A program made the translations under genes and the position numbers. Under the pieces are notes generated by a model. The model searched no databases. It saw only the letters and a list, made by a program, of their open reading frames with translations, and was not told the DNA's origin. Shown piece after piece: positions 33,312 to 42,308 of a stretch of DNA of 64,000 bases. The stretch spans positions 310,001 through 374,000 of the forward strand of contig NZ_BBZJ01000014.1 of assembly GCF_001417775.1 (NCBI RefSeq), read 5' to 3'. How positions within the stretch are numbered: the stretch's first letter is position 1; each line of letters opens with the position of its first letter. Origin of the DNA: Streptomyces sp. TP-A0356 (GTDB taxonomy: Bacteria > Actinomycetota > Actinomycetes > Streptomycetales > Streptomycetaceae).

Positions 33312-34640
33312 TCACGCGAGCACGGGCACCCGTACCGGGCGGCGACGGATCACCAGCGCCATCAGCGCCGCCGCCGCGCACAGCGCGCCCGACGCGTACC
33401 AGACCACGTCGTACGAGCCAAACGTGTCCCGCGCCACACCGCCGAGGAAGGCGACCAGAGCCGCGCCGACCTGGTGGGAGGCGAGGACCCAGCCGAAGAC
33501 GATCGCGCTGTCCTCGCCGTACTGCTCCCGGCACAGCGCCAGGGTCGGCGGGACCGTGGCGACCCAGTCCAGGCCGTAGAAGACGATGAAGAAGATCATC
33601 GGTGGGTGCACGGAGGGGGCCAGGAGCATGGGCAGGAACAGGAGCGAGAGGCCGCGCAGGGCGTAGTACACCGCGAGCAGCCGGCGCGGTTCGTAGCGGT
33701 CGGTGAACCAGCCCGAGGCGATCGTGCCCAGCACGTCGAAGAGCCCTATGACGGCGAGGAGCGAGGCGGCCGCCGTGATCGGCATGCCGTGGTCGTGGGC
33801 CGCGGGCACGAAGTGTGTCTGGACCAGGCCGTTCGTGGAGGCGCCGCAGATCGCGAACGTGCCGGCCAGCAGCCAGAACGGGCCCGTACGCACCGCCGAG
33901 AGGAGCACCGTGACGGCCCGGCGGGCGGCTCCGGGCACGGGCTCAGGCCGGGGTACGAACTCCTGCGCGCCGTAGGGCTTCACGCCCACGTCCGCCGGGT
34001 GGTCGCGCAGCAGCAGCCAGACGAAGGGAATGACCGCGAGGGCGGCGAGGGCCACCGTCACCGCGGCCGGGCGCCAGCCGTGGTTCTCCACCATCCAGGA
34101 CAGCACCGGGAGGAAGATGAGCTGCCCGGAGGCCGAGGCGGCGGTGAGGATGCCGCTCACCAGGCCGCGTCGCTCGGTGAACCAGCGATTGGTGACCGTC
34201 GCCGCGAACGCCAGCGCCATCGAGCCCGTGCCCAGGCCGACCAGCAGGCCCCAACAGAGCAGGAGCTGCCAGGCCGCCGTCATCCAGACGGTCGCGCCCG
34301 AACCGAGCGCGATGACCGCGAGAGCCACGGCGACGACCCGGCGGATGCCGAAGCGGTCCATCAGGGCGGCCGCGAAGGGAGCGGTGATCCCGTAGAGGGC
34401 GAGGTTGATCGACACGGCCGCGCCGATCGTGCCGCGCGACCAGTGGAACTCCTGGTGCAGCGGGTCGATCAGCAGACCCGGCAGGGAGCGGAAGGCGGCC
34501 GCGCCGATGATCGTCACGAAGGTGACGGCGGCGACGAACCAGGCCCGGTGCGGTGACATCAGACGGCTGCGCCGCGGGCGGATCGGCTCGGTGTGTTGTG
34601 GTTCCTCGGCGAGGGATGCGGTTGCGGTTGTCCGGCTCAC
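33312..34640 (-). CDS. MFS transporter
   Basis: 442 residues with 12 predicted membrane helices. MFS signatures are ALMDRFGIRR in loop 2-3 and SGWFTDRYEPRRLL in loop 8-9; the central loop (about 215-240) is charged. It resembles monocarboxylate/oxalate-type MFS carriers by overall layout, so uptake of the pathway's acid substrate or export of a product is plausible but not shown. GTG start at 34640 with GGAAG about 10 bases upstream. It is divergent from the GlxA-type regulator, a common arrangement for a regulator and its target transporter. Confidence 0.87.
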   Translation of the reverse strand: MSRTTATASLAEEPQHTEPIRPRRSRLMSPHRAWFVAAVTFVTIIGAAAFRSLPGLLIDPLHQEFHWSRGTIGAAVSINLALYGITAPFAAALMDRFGIRRVVAVALAVIALGSGATVWMTAAWQLLLCWGLLVGLGTGSMALAFAATVTNRWFTERRGLVSGILTAASASGQLIFLPVLSWMVENHGWRPAAVTVALAALAVIPFVWLLLRDHPADVGVKPYGAQEFVPRPEPVPGAARRAVTVLLSAVRTGPFWLLAGTFAICGASTNGLVQTHFVPAAHDHGMPITAAASLLAVIGLFDVLGTIASGWFTDRYEPRRLLAVYYALRGLSLLFLPMLLAPSVHPPMIFFIVFYGLDWVATVPPTLALCREQYGEDSAIVFGWVLASHQVGAALVAFLGGVARDTFGSYDVVWYASGALCAAAALMALVIRRRPVRVPVLA

Positions 34641-34699
34641 GTCATAGAGCTTCCGGTCTCCGGCAGCACGGATCGAGTGGCCCGGAGGACAGCATTCGT

Positions 34700-34705
34700 T
34701 AGGAT
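34700..34705 (+). promoter_or_regulatory. -10 hexamer of a probable leaderless promoter (GlxA-type regulator)
   Basis: TAGGAT, then 6 bases, then the ATG at 34712. The only GGAGG nearby is 24 bases upstream of the ATG, too far for initiation, which supports leaderless translation. Confidence 0.5.
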
Positions 34706-34711
34706 CGGGCC

Positions 34712-35833
34712 ATGACCGCCGTCGAAGAGTTCCGCCCCCATCGCGTCGTCGTGCTCGCCCTGGACGGACTGCTGCCCTTCGAACTGGGCATCCCGCAGCG
34801 CATCTTCCGGCGCGCCAAGGACGCGCGGGGACGCCATCTGTACGAAGTCGTCACCTGCTCGATCCGGCCGCCGGGCCCGGTCGAGACCGACGCCGACTTC
34901 GCGATCCTGGTCGAGAACGGCCCCGAGGCCCTGGCCACCGCCGACACCGTGGTCGTCCCCGCCTCCTACGAGCTGGGCCCGGTGCACGAGGAGGGCGTAC
35001 TCACCGGCGAACTCGCCGCCGCCCTCGCCCACATCCGGCCCGGCACCCGGCTCGTCGCCATCTGCACCGGGGGTTACGTCCTGGCCGCCGCCGGCTACCT
35101 CGACGGCCGTCCGGCGACCACGCACTGGGCCTGCGCCGAGCACTTCCAGCGGCTCTTCCCGAAGATCAGGGTCGACGCGGACGTGCTGTTCATCGACGAC
35201 GGCGACGTCCTGACGTCCGCCGGTGTCGCGGCCGGCATCGACCTGTGCCTCCACATCGTGCGCCGCGACCACGGCACGGCCGTCGCCAACGAGGTCGCCC
35301 GCCGCACGGTCGTGCCGCCCCACCGGGACGGCGGCCAGGCGCAGTTCATCGAGCGCCCGATGCCCGAGCCGCAGCTGGCGACCACGACCGCCGCCCGCGC
35401 CTGGGCGCTCGGCCGCCTCCACGAACCCCTCCAACTGCGCGACATGGCGGAGCAGGAGTCCATGTCCGTGCGCACCTTCACGCGCCGCTTCCGCGAGGAG
35501 GTCGGCGTCAGCCCCGGCCAGTGGCTCACCCAGCAGCGCGTCGAACGGGCCCGCCATCTGCTGGAGTCCACCGACCTGTCGATCGACCAGGTGGCACGGG
35601 ACGCGGGCTTCGGCACGGCCCAGTCGATGCGGCAGCACCTGCAGTCGGCCCTCGGGGTCACGCCCACGGGCTATCGGCGGACGTTCCGCACCACGGCGAC
35701 GGCCCACGCGGACGGGGCCGAGCCCACCGCCGTGGCCCGCGCGGACGGGGCCGAGCCCACCGCCGTGGCCCACGCGGACGGGGCCGAGCCCACCGCCGTC
35801 TCCCGCGAAGGACGCCGGTGGATCAGAAGGTGA
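34712..35833 (+). CDS. GlxA/FtrA-type transcriptional regulator (DJ-1/PfpI + AraC HTH)
   Basis: 373 residues. N-terminal DJ-1/PfpI-like domain (about 10-190) with the elbow Cys118 in AICTGGYVLAAAG and a THW motif, then two AraC helix-turn-helices (about 225-325; MSVRTFTRRFREEVGVSPGQWL and DQVARDAGFGTAQSMRQHLQ). Members sense metabolites and control local genes, here perhaps the divergent MFS gene. The normal end (GYRRTFR) is followed by an unusual tail made of three 11-residue repeats, (A/V)A(H/R)ADGAEPTA, encoded by a 33-bp tandem repeat. The gene overlaps the convergent alcohol dehydrogenase by 11 bases. Confidence 0.9.
   Translation: MTAVEEFRPHRVVVLALDGLLPFELGIPQRIFRRAKDARGRHLYEVVTCSIRPPGPVETDADFAILVENGPEALATADTVVVPASYELGPVHEEGVLTGELAAALAHIRPGTRLVAICTGGYVLAAAGYLDGRPATTHWACAEHFQRLFPKIRVDADVLFIDDGDVLTSAGVAAGIDLCLHIVRRDHGTAVANEVARRTVVPPHRDGGQAQFIERPMPEPQLATTTAARAWALGRLHEPLQLRDMAEQESMSVRTFTRRFREEVGVSPGQWLTQQRVERARHLLESTDLSIDQVARDAGFGTAQSMRQHLQSALGVTPTGYRRTFRTTATAHADGAEPTAVARADGAEPTAVAHADGAEPTAVSREGRRWIRR
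35702..35800 (+). repeat. In-frame 33-bp tandem repeat, three copies
   Basis: Three adjacent 33-bp units (35702-35734, 35735-35767, 35768-35800) differ at only one or two positions. 33 is a multiple of 3, so copy-number change would lengthen or shorten the C-terminal tail of the GlxA-type regulator by 11 residues without a frameshift. Confidence 0.85.
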
Positions 35834-36872
35834 GCACCGCCCTCGCCACCCTCCCCGCGTGTGCGTCCGCCGCGGCCTTCTCGTAGTCCTCGACCGGGTA
35901 CGTCGCCGTCACCAACTCGTCCAGGAGCAGTCGTCCTTCGCGGTACAGCTGCGCGTAGAGCGCGATGTCCCGCTGGGGGCGGGAGGAGCCGTAGCGGCAC
36001 CCCAGGATCGACTTGTCCAGGTACATCGACGAGACCAGGAACGTCGCCTCGGCCGTCGACGGCGGTACGCCCAGCAGGATCGCCTGCCCGTGGCGGTCCA
36101 GGGAGTCGACCGCCGCGCGGATCAGCTCCACCCGGCCCACGCACTCGAACGCGTGGTCGGCGCCCGTGGGAAGGACGTCCTTCACCCGGTCCGTCGAGGT
36201 CAGGAACTCCGTCGCGCCGAACCGGCGCGCCATCGACTCCTTCGCGGGGTTGGCGTCCACCGCCACGATCCGCGACGCGCCCGCGATCCGCGCGCCCTGC
36301 AGGACGTTGAGGCCGATGCCGCCCGTGCCGATGACGAGGACGGTCTCGCCCTGCGCCACCCTCGCCCGGTTCAGCACGGCGCCCACCCCGGTCAGGACGC
36401 CGCATCCGATCAGCGCCGCCGCCGGCAGCGGAACGTCCTTCGGGACGCGGACGGCCTGGACCGCCTTCACCACGGTCCGTTCCGCGAAGGCGGAGTTGGA
36501 CGCGAACTGGTACACCGGTCGGCCGTTGTGGGTGAACGGCTGCCCCGGCCGGCCGATCGCCCGCCGGCACATCGTCGGCCGCCCCCGGTCGCACTCCGCA
36601 CACGCCCCGCAGTTGGCCAGGGTCGACAGGGACACATGATCCCCGGTCCGGACATGGGCGACGCCCGCGCCCACCGCCTCCACCACCCCCGCGCCCTCAT
36701 GGCCGAGCACCACCGGAACGGGGAACGGAATGGTCCCGTCCACCACGGAGAGATCGCTGTGGCACAGCCCCGCCGCCGAGATCGCCACCAGCACCTCGCC
36801 GGGGCCGGGGTTCCGTACCGCCAGATCGTCCACGACCTGCGGCCGGGTGCCGTCGTAGAGCACGCCTCGCAT
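35823..36872 (-). CDS. Zinc-dependent alcohol dehydrogenase (MDR family)
   Basis: 349 residues. Catalytic zinc ligands: Cys in GLCHSDL (about 37) and GHEGAGVVEAVG (His about 58); the structural zinc Cys cluster is CGACAECDRGRPTMC; the NAD-binding motif GTGGIGLNVLQ is at about 177-187. It fits class III/benzyl-alcohol-type dehydrogenases and would oxidise an alcohol in the pathway. ATG at 36872, preceded by GGGGG, 10 bases after the stop of the acyl-CoA dehydrogenase gene. Third gene of the SDR-ACAD-ADH operon; its 3' end overlaps the AraC-type gene by 11 bases. Confidence 0.92.
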   Translation of the reverse strand: MRGVLYDGTRPQVVDDLAVRNPGPGEVLVAISAAGLCHSDLSVVDGTIPFPVPVVLGHEGAGVVEAVGAGVAHVRTGDHVSLSTLANCGACAECDRGRPTMCRRAIGRPGQPFTHNGRPVYQFASNSAFAERTVVKAVQAVRVPKDVPLPAAALIGCGVLTGVGAVLNRARVAQGETVLVIGTGGIGLNVLQGARIAGASRIVAVDANPAKESMARRFGATEFLTSTDRVKDVLPTGADHAFECVGRVELIRAAVDSLDRHGQAILLGVPPSTAEATFLVSSMYLDKSILGCRYGSSRPQRDIALYAQLYREGRLLLDELVTATYPVEDYEKAAADAHAGRVARAVLTF

Positions 36873-36882
36873 AACAACCCCC

Positions 36883-38037
36883 TCAGCCCTGGGCTCCCCT
36901 GGGTTCCTTCGGCAGGCCGAGCACGCGCTCGGCGATGATCGTGCGCTGGATCTCGTCCGAGCCGCCGTAGATCGTGTCGGCCCGGCTGAAGAGGAACAGG
37001 TGCTGGAGCGCGTCCAGTTCGTACGGCGCCGTGGGCGACCAGTCGGCCGGGCCCACCGCCCCCGCCGCGCCCCGTACCTCCATCGCCAGCTCACCCAGCC
37101 GCCGGTGCCAGCGGCCCCACAGCAGCTTGGCGACGCTGGGGGCGCCGGCGTCCGCCGTGTCTCCCAGGGTGCGCAGGGCGTTCCAGCGCATCGCGCGCAG
37201 TTCGGCCCACTGCCGGACGATGCGGTCGCGCACGACCGGATCGTCAGCCGCTCCCGTGGCCACCGCCGTCCGTACGACCTCCCCCAGCTCCCGTGCGAAG
37301 CCGACCTGCTGGGCCAGAGTGGACACGCCCCGCTCGAAGCCGAGCAGGCTCATGGCGACGCGCCAGCCCCCTCCCTCTCCGCCGACGACATGCTCGGCGC
37401 GGGCCGTCGCACCGTCGAAGAACACCTCGTTGAACTCGCTCGTTCCGGTGAGCTGCCGGATCGGGCGAACCTCGATGCGGCCGGGCTGGTCCATGGGGAC
37501 GAGGAGGAAGCCGAGGCCGTGGTGGCGGCGGGAGGCAGGGTCGGTGCGGGCCAGGACGAAGCACCAGTCCGCCTCGTGGGCCAGGGAGGTCCAGATCTTC
37601 TGGCCGGTGATGCGGTAGGTGTCCGGGGTGTCGCGTACGGCGGTGGTGCGGAGGCCGGCCAGGTCGGAGCCGGCGCCGGGCTCGCTGTAGCCCTGGCACC
37701 AGAGTTCGTCGCCGCGCGCTATGGGGGGCAGGAAGCGGGCCTTCTGCTCCGGGGTGCCGTGGGCGATGAGGGTGGGAGCGAGGAGGTTCTCACCGATGTG
37801 GCCGCAGCGCGGTGGGGCCTGGGAGCGGGCGTACTCCTCCGCCCAGACGACCTGTCGGGTGAGGCCGGCCCGGCGGTTGCCGTACCCGTCTTCGGGCCAG
37901 CCGAGGCCGATCCATCCGTCCCGGCCGAGCGTGCGTTCCCAGTCCCGGCGGTTCGGCGTGCCACCGAGGTGGGCCTTCAGCCATGCCCGTGCCTCGCGCC
38001 GGAACAGGTCGTCCTTTGGGCCGAACCCGAAATCCAT
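36883..38037 (-). CDS. Acyl-CoA dehydrogenase (FadE type)
   Basis: 384 residues. The FAD/substrate motif WCQGYSEPGAGSDLAGLRTTA and ITGQKIWTSLAHEADWC are the conserved ACAD blocks, with QIQRTIIAERVLGLP-type ending (DEIQRTIIAERVLGLPKE). It resembles the catalytic-type subunit of heteromeric actinobacterial ACADs. It would introduce the alpha-beta double bond in a bulky acyl-CoA. ATG with GCGGAG upstream; 73 bases separate it from the SDR gene. Second gene of the operon under operator site 12. Confidence 0.9.
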   Translation of the reverse strand: MDFGFGPKDDLFRREARAWLKAHLGGTPNRRDWERTLGRDGWIGLGWPEDGYGNRRAGLTRQVVWAEEYARSQAPPRCGHIGENLLAPTLIAHGTPEQKARFLPPIARGDELWCQGYSEPGAGSDLAGLRTTAVRDTPDTYRITGQKIWTSLAHEADWCFVLARTDPASRRHHGLGFLLVPMDQPGRIEVRPIRQLTGTSEFNEVFFDGATARAEHVVGGEGGGWRVAMSLLGFERGVSTLAQQVGFARELGEVVRTAVATGAADDPVVRDRIVRQWAELRAMRWNALRTLGDTADAGAPSVAKLLWGRWHRRLGELAMEVRGAAGAVGPADWSPTAPYELDALQHLFLFSRADTIYGGSDEIQRTIIAERVLGLPKEPRGAQG

Positions 38038-38110
38038 GGTCTCCGCCTCAGGTCGAGTGGGCGACGGTCGGTGGTGGCGGCCCGGGAGATACGGGCTGCT
38101 CGACGTGTCC

Positions 38111-39022
38111 TCAGGCGTTGGGCCGCGCGCCCTCCCGCGCCGCCCTCTCCATCGCCTCCAGCCGCTCCAGCAGCGGCATCGGGTCCGTTCCCACCGTTCC
38201 GGGAAGGAAGTCCGCGATCCGCTCCGGGGTCCAGGGGCCCTCCGCGTAGGCCGCCCTCAGCTCCCTCGGCTGGGCCCAGACCGCCAGCTTCGGACCCGCG
38301 ACGGTGTACACCTGCCCGGTGATGCGTTCCTCCCGCGCACGGTCCGACAGCAGGTAGACGACCAGGGCGGCGACATCCTCCGGTTCGCCGATCTCCTTGA
38401 GCTCCATGGGCACGTTCGCCGACATCCGCGTCCGCGCCACCGGCGCGACCGCGTTCGCCGTCACACCGTACTTGTGCAGGCCGAGCGCGGCGCTGCGGAC
38501 GAGCGAGATGATGCCGCCCTTCGCCGCGCTGTAGTTGGCCTGTGCGACGGATCCCTGGTGATTGCCGCTCGTGAAGCCGATCAGCGTGCCCGAACGCTGC
38601 CCGCGCATCACCGCCGATGCCGCGCGGAAGACGGTGAACGTGCCCTTGAGGTGTGTGGCGACCACCCGGTCCCACTCCTCCTCGGTCATGTTGAAGAGCA
38701 TCCGTTCGCGCAGGATGCCCGCCACGCACACCACCCCGTCCAGCCTGCCGTACGAGGCGAGCGCCTCGTCCACCACCCGCTGCCCGCCCGCCATCGTGGA
38801 GATGTCGTCGGCGATGGCTACGGCCTCTCCGCCCGCTGCCTCGATCTCCTTGACCACGCGTTGCGCGACCTCGCTGGTGGGTGAGGCGCCGTCCACCGAG
38901 ACCCCGTAGTCGTTGACGACGACCCGTGCCCCCTGTGCCGCCGCGGCCAGCGCGACCGCCCGTCCGATGCCGCGGCCCGCGCCCGTCACGGCGACGGCCT
39001 TGCCTGCCAAGAAGTTCCCCAC
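38111..39022 (-). CDS. SDR, 17beta-HSD4/MFE-2-like (R)-3-hydroxyacyl-CoA dehydrogenase type
   Basis: 303 residues. Cofactor motif TGAGRGIGRA at 14-23, VNDYGVS after beta-2 (NAD preference), NMTEEEWDRVVATHLKGTF, catalytic Ser/Tyr/Lys in FTSGNHQGSVAQANYSAAKGG, and a C-terminal extension after RITGQVYTVAGPKLAVW. The length and the VNDYGVSVDG segment are typical of the dehydrogenase part of peroxisomal MFE-2 and of mycobacterial steroid-ring enzymes, acting on beta-hydroxyacyl-CoA. GTG start with AAGGAG 8 bases upstream. First gene of the operon under site 12. Confidence 0.88.
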   Translation of the reverse strand: MGNFLAGKAVAVTGAGRGIGRAVALAAAAQGARVVVNDYGVSVDGASPTSEVAQRVVKEIEAAGGEAVAIADDISTMAGGQRVVDEALASYGRLDGVVCVAGILRERMLFNMTEEEWDRVVATHLKGTFTVFRAASAVMRGQRSGTLIGFTSGNHQGSVAQANYSAAKGGIISLVRSAALGLHKYGVTANAVAPVARTRMSANVPMELKEIGEPEDVAALVVYLLSDRAREERITGQVYTVAGPKLAVWAQPRELRAAYAEGPWTPERIADFLPGTVGTDPMPLLERLEAMERAAREGARPNA

Positions 39023-39044
39023 GCCCGGCTCCTTCCCGCGGTTT

Positions 39045-39059
39045 CTGACGGTCCGTTAG
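39045..39059. promoter_or_regulatory. CTGAC-N5-GTCAG operator, site 12 (one mismatch)
   Basis: CTGAC GGTCC GTTAG: one mismatch in the second arm. It is the only site in the 84-base divergent gap between the SDR operon and the cyclase-family gene and could serve both. Confidence 0.68.
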
Positions 39060-39106
39060 ATTCTATGACCTGTCGGACTCTCGGAGACAAGCCCCGGGGA
39101 GGACTC

Positions 39107-40033
39107 ATGTCACTGCCTGACGAGTTCCACGACATCGCCGAGCGCGTCAACAACTGGGGACGCTGGGGCAGCGACGACGAGATCGGGACCCTGAACCTCA
39201 TCACGGACGAGGCGGTGCGGCAGGCCGCGGCCTGTGTGCGCACAGGGCGGCGCGTTCCGCTGGCCCTGCCCCTCCAGCAGGACGGCGTGCAGACCGGGGT
39301 CATCCCCGGCCGGGTCAATCCCCTGCACGTGATGGTGCAGATCAACCAGGAGCTGTTCGGACCCGGCACCGTCGCGTGCAGCGACGACGTCGTGACCACG
39401 GGACTGCAGGCGGCCACCCACTGGGACGCACTCTCCCATGTGTCGCACTCCGGGAAGCTGTACAACGGCCGCCCGGCCGGCACGATCACGGCCCACGGCG
39501 GCGCCGCCTTCGGCGGGATCGACAAGCCGCGGCACATCGTCTCCCGTGGGGTACTGCTCGACATCCCCCGCGCGCTCGGGGTGGAGCGGCTCGACGGTTC
39601 GCACGCCGTCACCCCGCAGGACCTCGACGCGGCCGAGGAACTGGCCGGTACGCGCGTACGGGCCGGCGACATCGTCCTCGTACGGACCGGGCAGATCAGG
39701 ACCTATCTGGCGGGCGACAAGCAGGCCTACGGGTATCCCTCGCCGGGGCTGTCCGTGCGCACCCCGGAGTGGTTCCACGCGCGTGATGTGGCGGCCGTCG
39801 CCAACGACACACTGACGTTCGAGATCTTCCCTCCCGAGATCGAGGATCTGTGGCTGGCCGTCCATGCCCTCGACCTGGTGGAGATGGGGATGCCGCAGGG
39901 CCAGAACTGGAATCTCGAAGAGTTGTCCACAGCCTGTGGAGAAGAAGGCCGCTACGCCTTCCTGCTGTCGGCGATGCCCGAGCCCTTCGTCGGCGGCACC
40001 GGCACACCGGTCGCGCCGGTCGCCGTTCTCTAG
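39107..40033 (+). CDS. Cyclase-family (kynurenine formamidase-like) metal hydrolase
   Basis: 308 residues. The metal-binding HxxxDxxxH motif is seen as THWDALSHVSH with further His in DKPRHIV; GDIVLVRTGQ and the C-terminal HALDLVEMGMPQGQNW are family blocks. Relatives hydrolyse N-formylkynurenine, isatin or open cyclic ketones/lactones, so ring opening of a pathway intermediate is possible. The ATG at 39107 has GGGGAGG 6 bases upstream; an ATG at 39065 is in frame but overlaps the promoter region. Single-gene unit divergent from the SDR operon. Confidence 0.87.
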   Translation: MSLPDEFHDIAERVNNWGRWGSDDEIGTLNLITDEAVRQAAACVRTGRRVPLALPLQQDGVQTGVIPGRVNPLHVMVQINQELFGPGTVACSDDVVTTGLQAATHWDALSHVSHSGKLYNGRPAGTITAHGGAAFGGIDKPRHIVSRGVLLDIPRALGVERLDGSHAVTPQDLDAAEELAGTRVRAGDIVLVRTGQIRTYLAGDKQAYGYPSPGLSVRTPEWFHARDVAAVANDTLTFEIFPPEIEDLWLAVHALDLVEMGMPQGQNWNLEELSTACGEEGRYAFLLSAMPEPFVGGTGTPVAPVAVL

Positions 40034-40438
40034 AGCACCTGTGGACGCAAGAGAGGGCATCGGCTGGCGGCGCGCCACTGCTCGCCCCGAGCACGGCACT
40101 GCGCGCCGCCATCCGGCTCCGGCGTACCCGCCCTGCTCCCCGGACGACCCCACGGGACCGTCCGACCTGGTAAGGAGCCGACGCCGAATCGCGACCCGCA
40201 CTCGCCGAGGACTCCCGTCACCGGAACCCTCGGCGTCCCCTCGCGACGAATCGCTCCCCATAAGCGTGATCAAACGGACACGCCGCGTCAACAGCCGCTC
40301 GGGGATTCCTTGCCTACGCCCCTCTTGCGACGGCGCTCACGGAAGCATGACCCGGCGCACTCGCCAGCGGTCCGCTCCGGGAACCGAAGGCCCCCGGCCA
40401 CACACCGGGCACACATCCCGGACGCCGGGAGCCACCCG
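40034..40438. other. Intergenic stretch without a recognised gene
   Basis: 405 bases between the convergent cyclase-family gene and the RsbW-like gene. Short reading frames here are arginine/proline-rich and look like noise. No hairpin, operator or repeat was seen. Confidence 0.5.
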
Positions 40439-40930
40439 CTACACCACGCCGTACGCGAACTCCGCCGCCGACGCATCCGCCCCGTACACCGCCACCCTGC
40501 CCGCGGCCCCCGCCCCGCAGCGGTCCACCTCGCACCAGATGCGCTTGCCCACGCCCTCCGGGTCCCAGCCCCAACGGTCCGCGAGACCGTCGACCAGCTC
40601 CAGACCCCGGCCGCCCGTCTCGTCGCCGCTCGCATGCCGGGGCGCCGGCGGGCGGGCACTGACGTCGGCCACTTCGAGCCGGACCGTGCCGGCCGGAGCG
40701 CCCGAGGCATCGTCCCGAACGCCCGTCAGCAGCAGCCGCAGCACGGCCGGACAGCCGGTGTGCACCACCGCATTGGTTACCAGCTCGGAGACGAGCAGGA
40801 TCAGCGTCTCGGCCAGCGGCTCGTCCGCGCCTATGCCCGACCCGGCGAGCCGCGAGCGGGTCCACCTCCGCGCCCGGCCCACCTCCGCGGGGTCGGGCCG
40901 GATCTCCAGCTGCACTTGAAGCACCTGCAC
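40439..40930 (-). CDS. RsbW/SpoIIAB-like ATP-binding regulatory protein
   Basis: 163 residues with a HATPase_c_2 domain: the N box LILLVSELVTNAVVHTG (about 44-60) and G boxes LEVADVSARPP and GGRGLELVDGLADRWGW. Such proteins are anti-sigma or switch kinases, very numerous in Streptomyces, usually with a DUF397/XRE or phosphatase partner, none of which is adjacent. GTG start at 40930. Not linked by any operator to the catabolic genes. Confidence 0.85.
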   Translation of the reverse strand: MQVLQVQLEIRPDPAEVGRARRWTRSRLAGSGIGADEPLAETLILLVSELVTNAVVHTGCPAVLRLLLTGVRDDASGAPAGTVRLEVADVSARPPAPRHASGDETGGRGLELVDGLADRWGWDPEGVGKRIWCEVDRCGAGAAGRVAVYGADASAAEFAYGVV

Positions 40931-41407
40931 CGCTCACACCATCCGAACCGGCGGACACATCGCCTCGCGCCTCGAGAGGGCCACGATCGTGGTCATCGTC
41001 TGCATGGCAGGAACCAGGATCACGGACCGTGATTCCCTTGCACGACAGCATGGTTGACGTACAGTCACCCCAACAAGCGCTTCGGGCATATTCCAGCGCG
41101 AAGGAGTACGCGTACGGCATACTGTGCGACGCTTGCCATGGTGAGTCGAACAGACAGGAGCGACCGTCCGCCCTGCCCCGTGAGCGGCGCGCACCGACGA
41201 CACCGGCACCGCCACAGGGGCCGCACCGCGGTGAATCAGGCTCGGAACCGCTCGCATCCCACACAAGGTACCGGAGCTCCCCGCCGACTCCAGCCCGTGA
41301 CAAGTCACACCTAGGACACAACCCGGTATCAACGCTCTGTAGTTCCGTATTGCCACAATCCGTGACATGCAGGTGGGCGGTCCCGAAGAATGCCTGATGG
41401 GACCCCC
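40931..41407. other. 477-base intergenic region upstream of the RsbW-like gene
   Basis: Local composition is less GC-rich than its surroundings (for example AGTTCCGTATTGCCACAATC at 41341). A weak, two-mismatch look-alike of the operator (TTGAC GTACA GTCAC, 41054-41068) is present. A short frame at 41141-41314 (His/Arg-rich) has no recognisable features. I see no certain gene. Confidence 0.45.
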
Positions 41408-42301
41408 TCACCTCGCCTCGGAGAGCAGGTCCGCGGCAAGCAGTTCGTCACTCTCCGTATTCGAACCCGTACGTCGGGTTCGCACCCATGCCCGCTTCAG
41501 GAACAGATGCACATCGGCCTCCCAGGTGAAGCCCATGCCGCCGTACACCTGGAGGCAGTCGCGGGCGCCGCGGACGGCGGCCTCGTCGGCGAGCAGCCGG
41601 GCCGCCGCGATGTCGAGGGGATCGGCGGTGACGGCGGCGGCATACACCGCCGCGCGGGCCGTCTCCGCCCGCACCAGCATCTGAGCGCACAGGTGTTTGA
41701 CCGCCTGGAAGGCCCCGATCGGCTGTCCGAACTGCTCCCGGGTCCGCGCGTGCTCCACGGCCAGCTCGCAGGTCCGCGCGGCGCCGCCGAGCTGTTCGGC
41801 GGCGGTGAGCAGGACGGCGACGGGGTCCGGCCCGCCCGCCGGGGAGGTGCCCGCAGCCGGGGGCAGCCGGTGCAGCGGCGTCAGGGGGTCCACCGACCGC
41901 ACGCAGACGGCGCCGGCCGTGTCGCCCCGTACGACGTCCGCCTCCGCCAGCCACTCCACGAGTCCCCCGGAGGGGGCCGTCACCACGGTCTGCCCGGTGG
42001 CCGCGCCCGGCACCTCGGCCGCCGCCAGATGCGTGGCCACCAGCGGGCCGGGCAGCAGCGCCCGGCCCGCCTCCTCGAAGACCAGCACCGCCTCGGGCAG
42101 GCCGAGGCCGACCCCGCCGTCCGCCTCCGGCAGCCGCAGCGCGAAGAAGCCCGCCGCGCCCAGCTCGCGCCAGAGCGCGCGGTCCAGCACACCAGGCCTC
42201 TCGACGGCGGCCCGCAGCGCGTCCCTGCCGAAGCGGCCCGCGAGCAGGTCCCGCACACCTGACTTCAACGCCTTCTGGTCATCGGTCAGTCGGAAGCGCA
42301 C
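41408..42301 (-). CDS. Acyl-CoA dehydrogenase-like small subunit
   Basis: 297 residues, 60-90 shorter than a standard ACAD. It keeps the N-terminal helical domain (LGAAGFFALRLPEADGGVGLG) and the C-terminal helices (EHARTREQFGQPIGAFQAVKH, QVYGGMGFTWEADVHLFLKRA) but most of the middle beta domain is missing (short link around SPAGGPDPVAVLL). This is the pattern of the non-catalytic partner in alpha2beta2 actinobacterial ACADs. The GTG start is 7 bases after the stop of the full-size subunit at 42309, with which it probably forms a complex. Last gene of the operon under site 13. Confidence 0.86.
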   Translation of the reverse strand: MRFRLTDDQKALKSGVRDLLAGRFGRDALRAAVERPGVLDRALWRELGAAGFFALRLPEADGGVGLGLPEAVLVFEEAGRALLPGPLVATHLAAAEVPGAATGQTVVTAPSGGLVEWLAEADVVRGDTAGAVCVRSVDPLTPLHRLPPAAGTSPAGGPDPVAVLLTAAEQLGGAARTCELAVEHARTREQFGQPIGAFQAVKHLCAQMLVRAETARAAVYAAAVTADPLDIAAARLLADEAAVRGARDCLQVYGGMGFTWEADVHLFLKRAWVRTRRTGSNTESDELLAADLLSEAR

Positions 42302-42308
42302 AGCAAGG

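Noticed and set aside
41054..41068. Degenerate operator TTGAC GTACA GTCAC
   Set aside because: Two arm mismatches and not upstream of a catabolic gene; probably chance.
41141..41314. Short His/Arg-rich reading frame in the gap before the ACAD genes
   Set aside because: No Shine-Dalgarno, no domain and unusual composition; not convincing as a gene.
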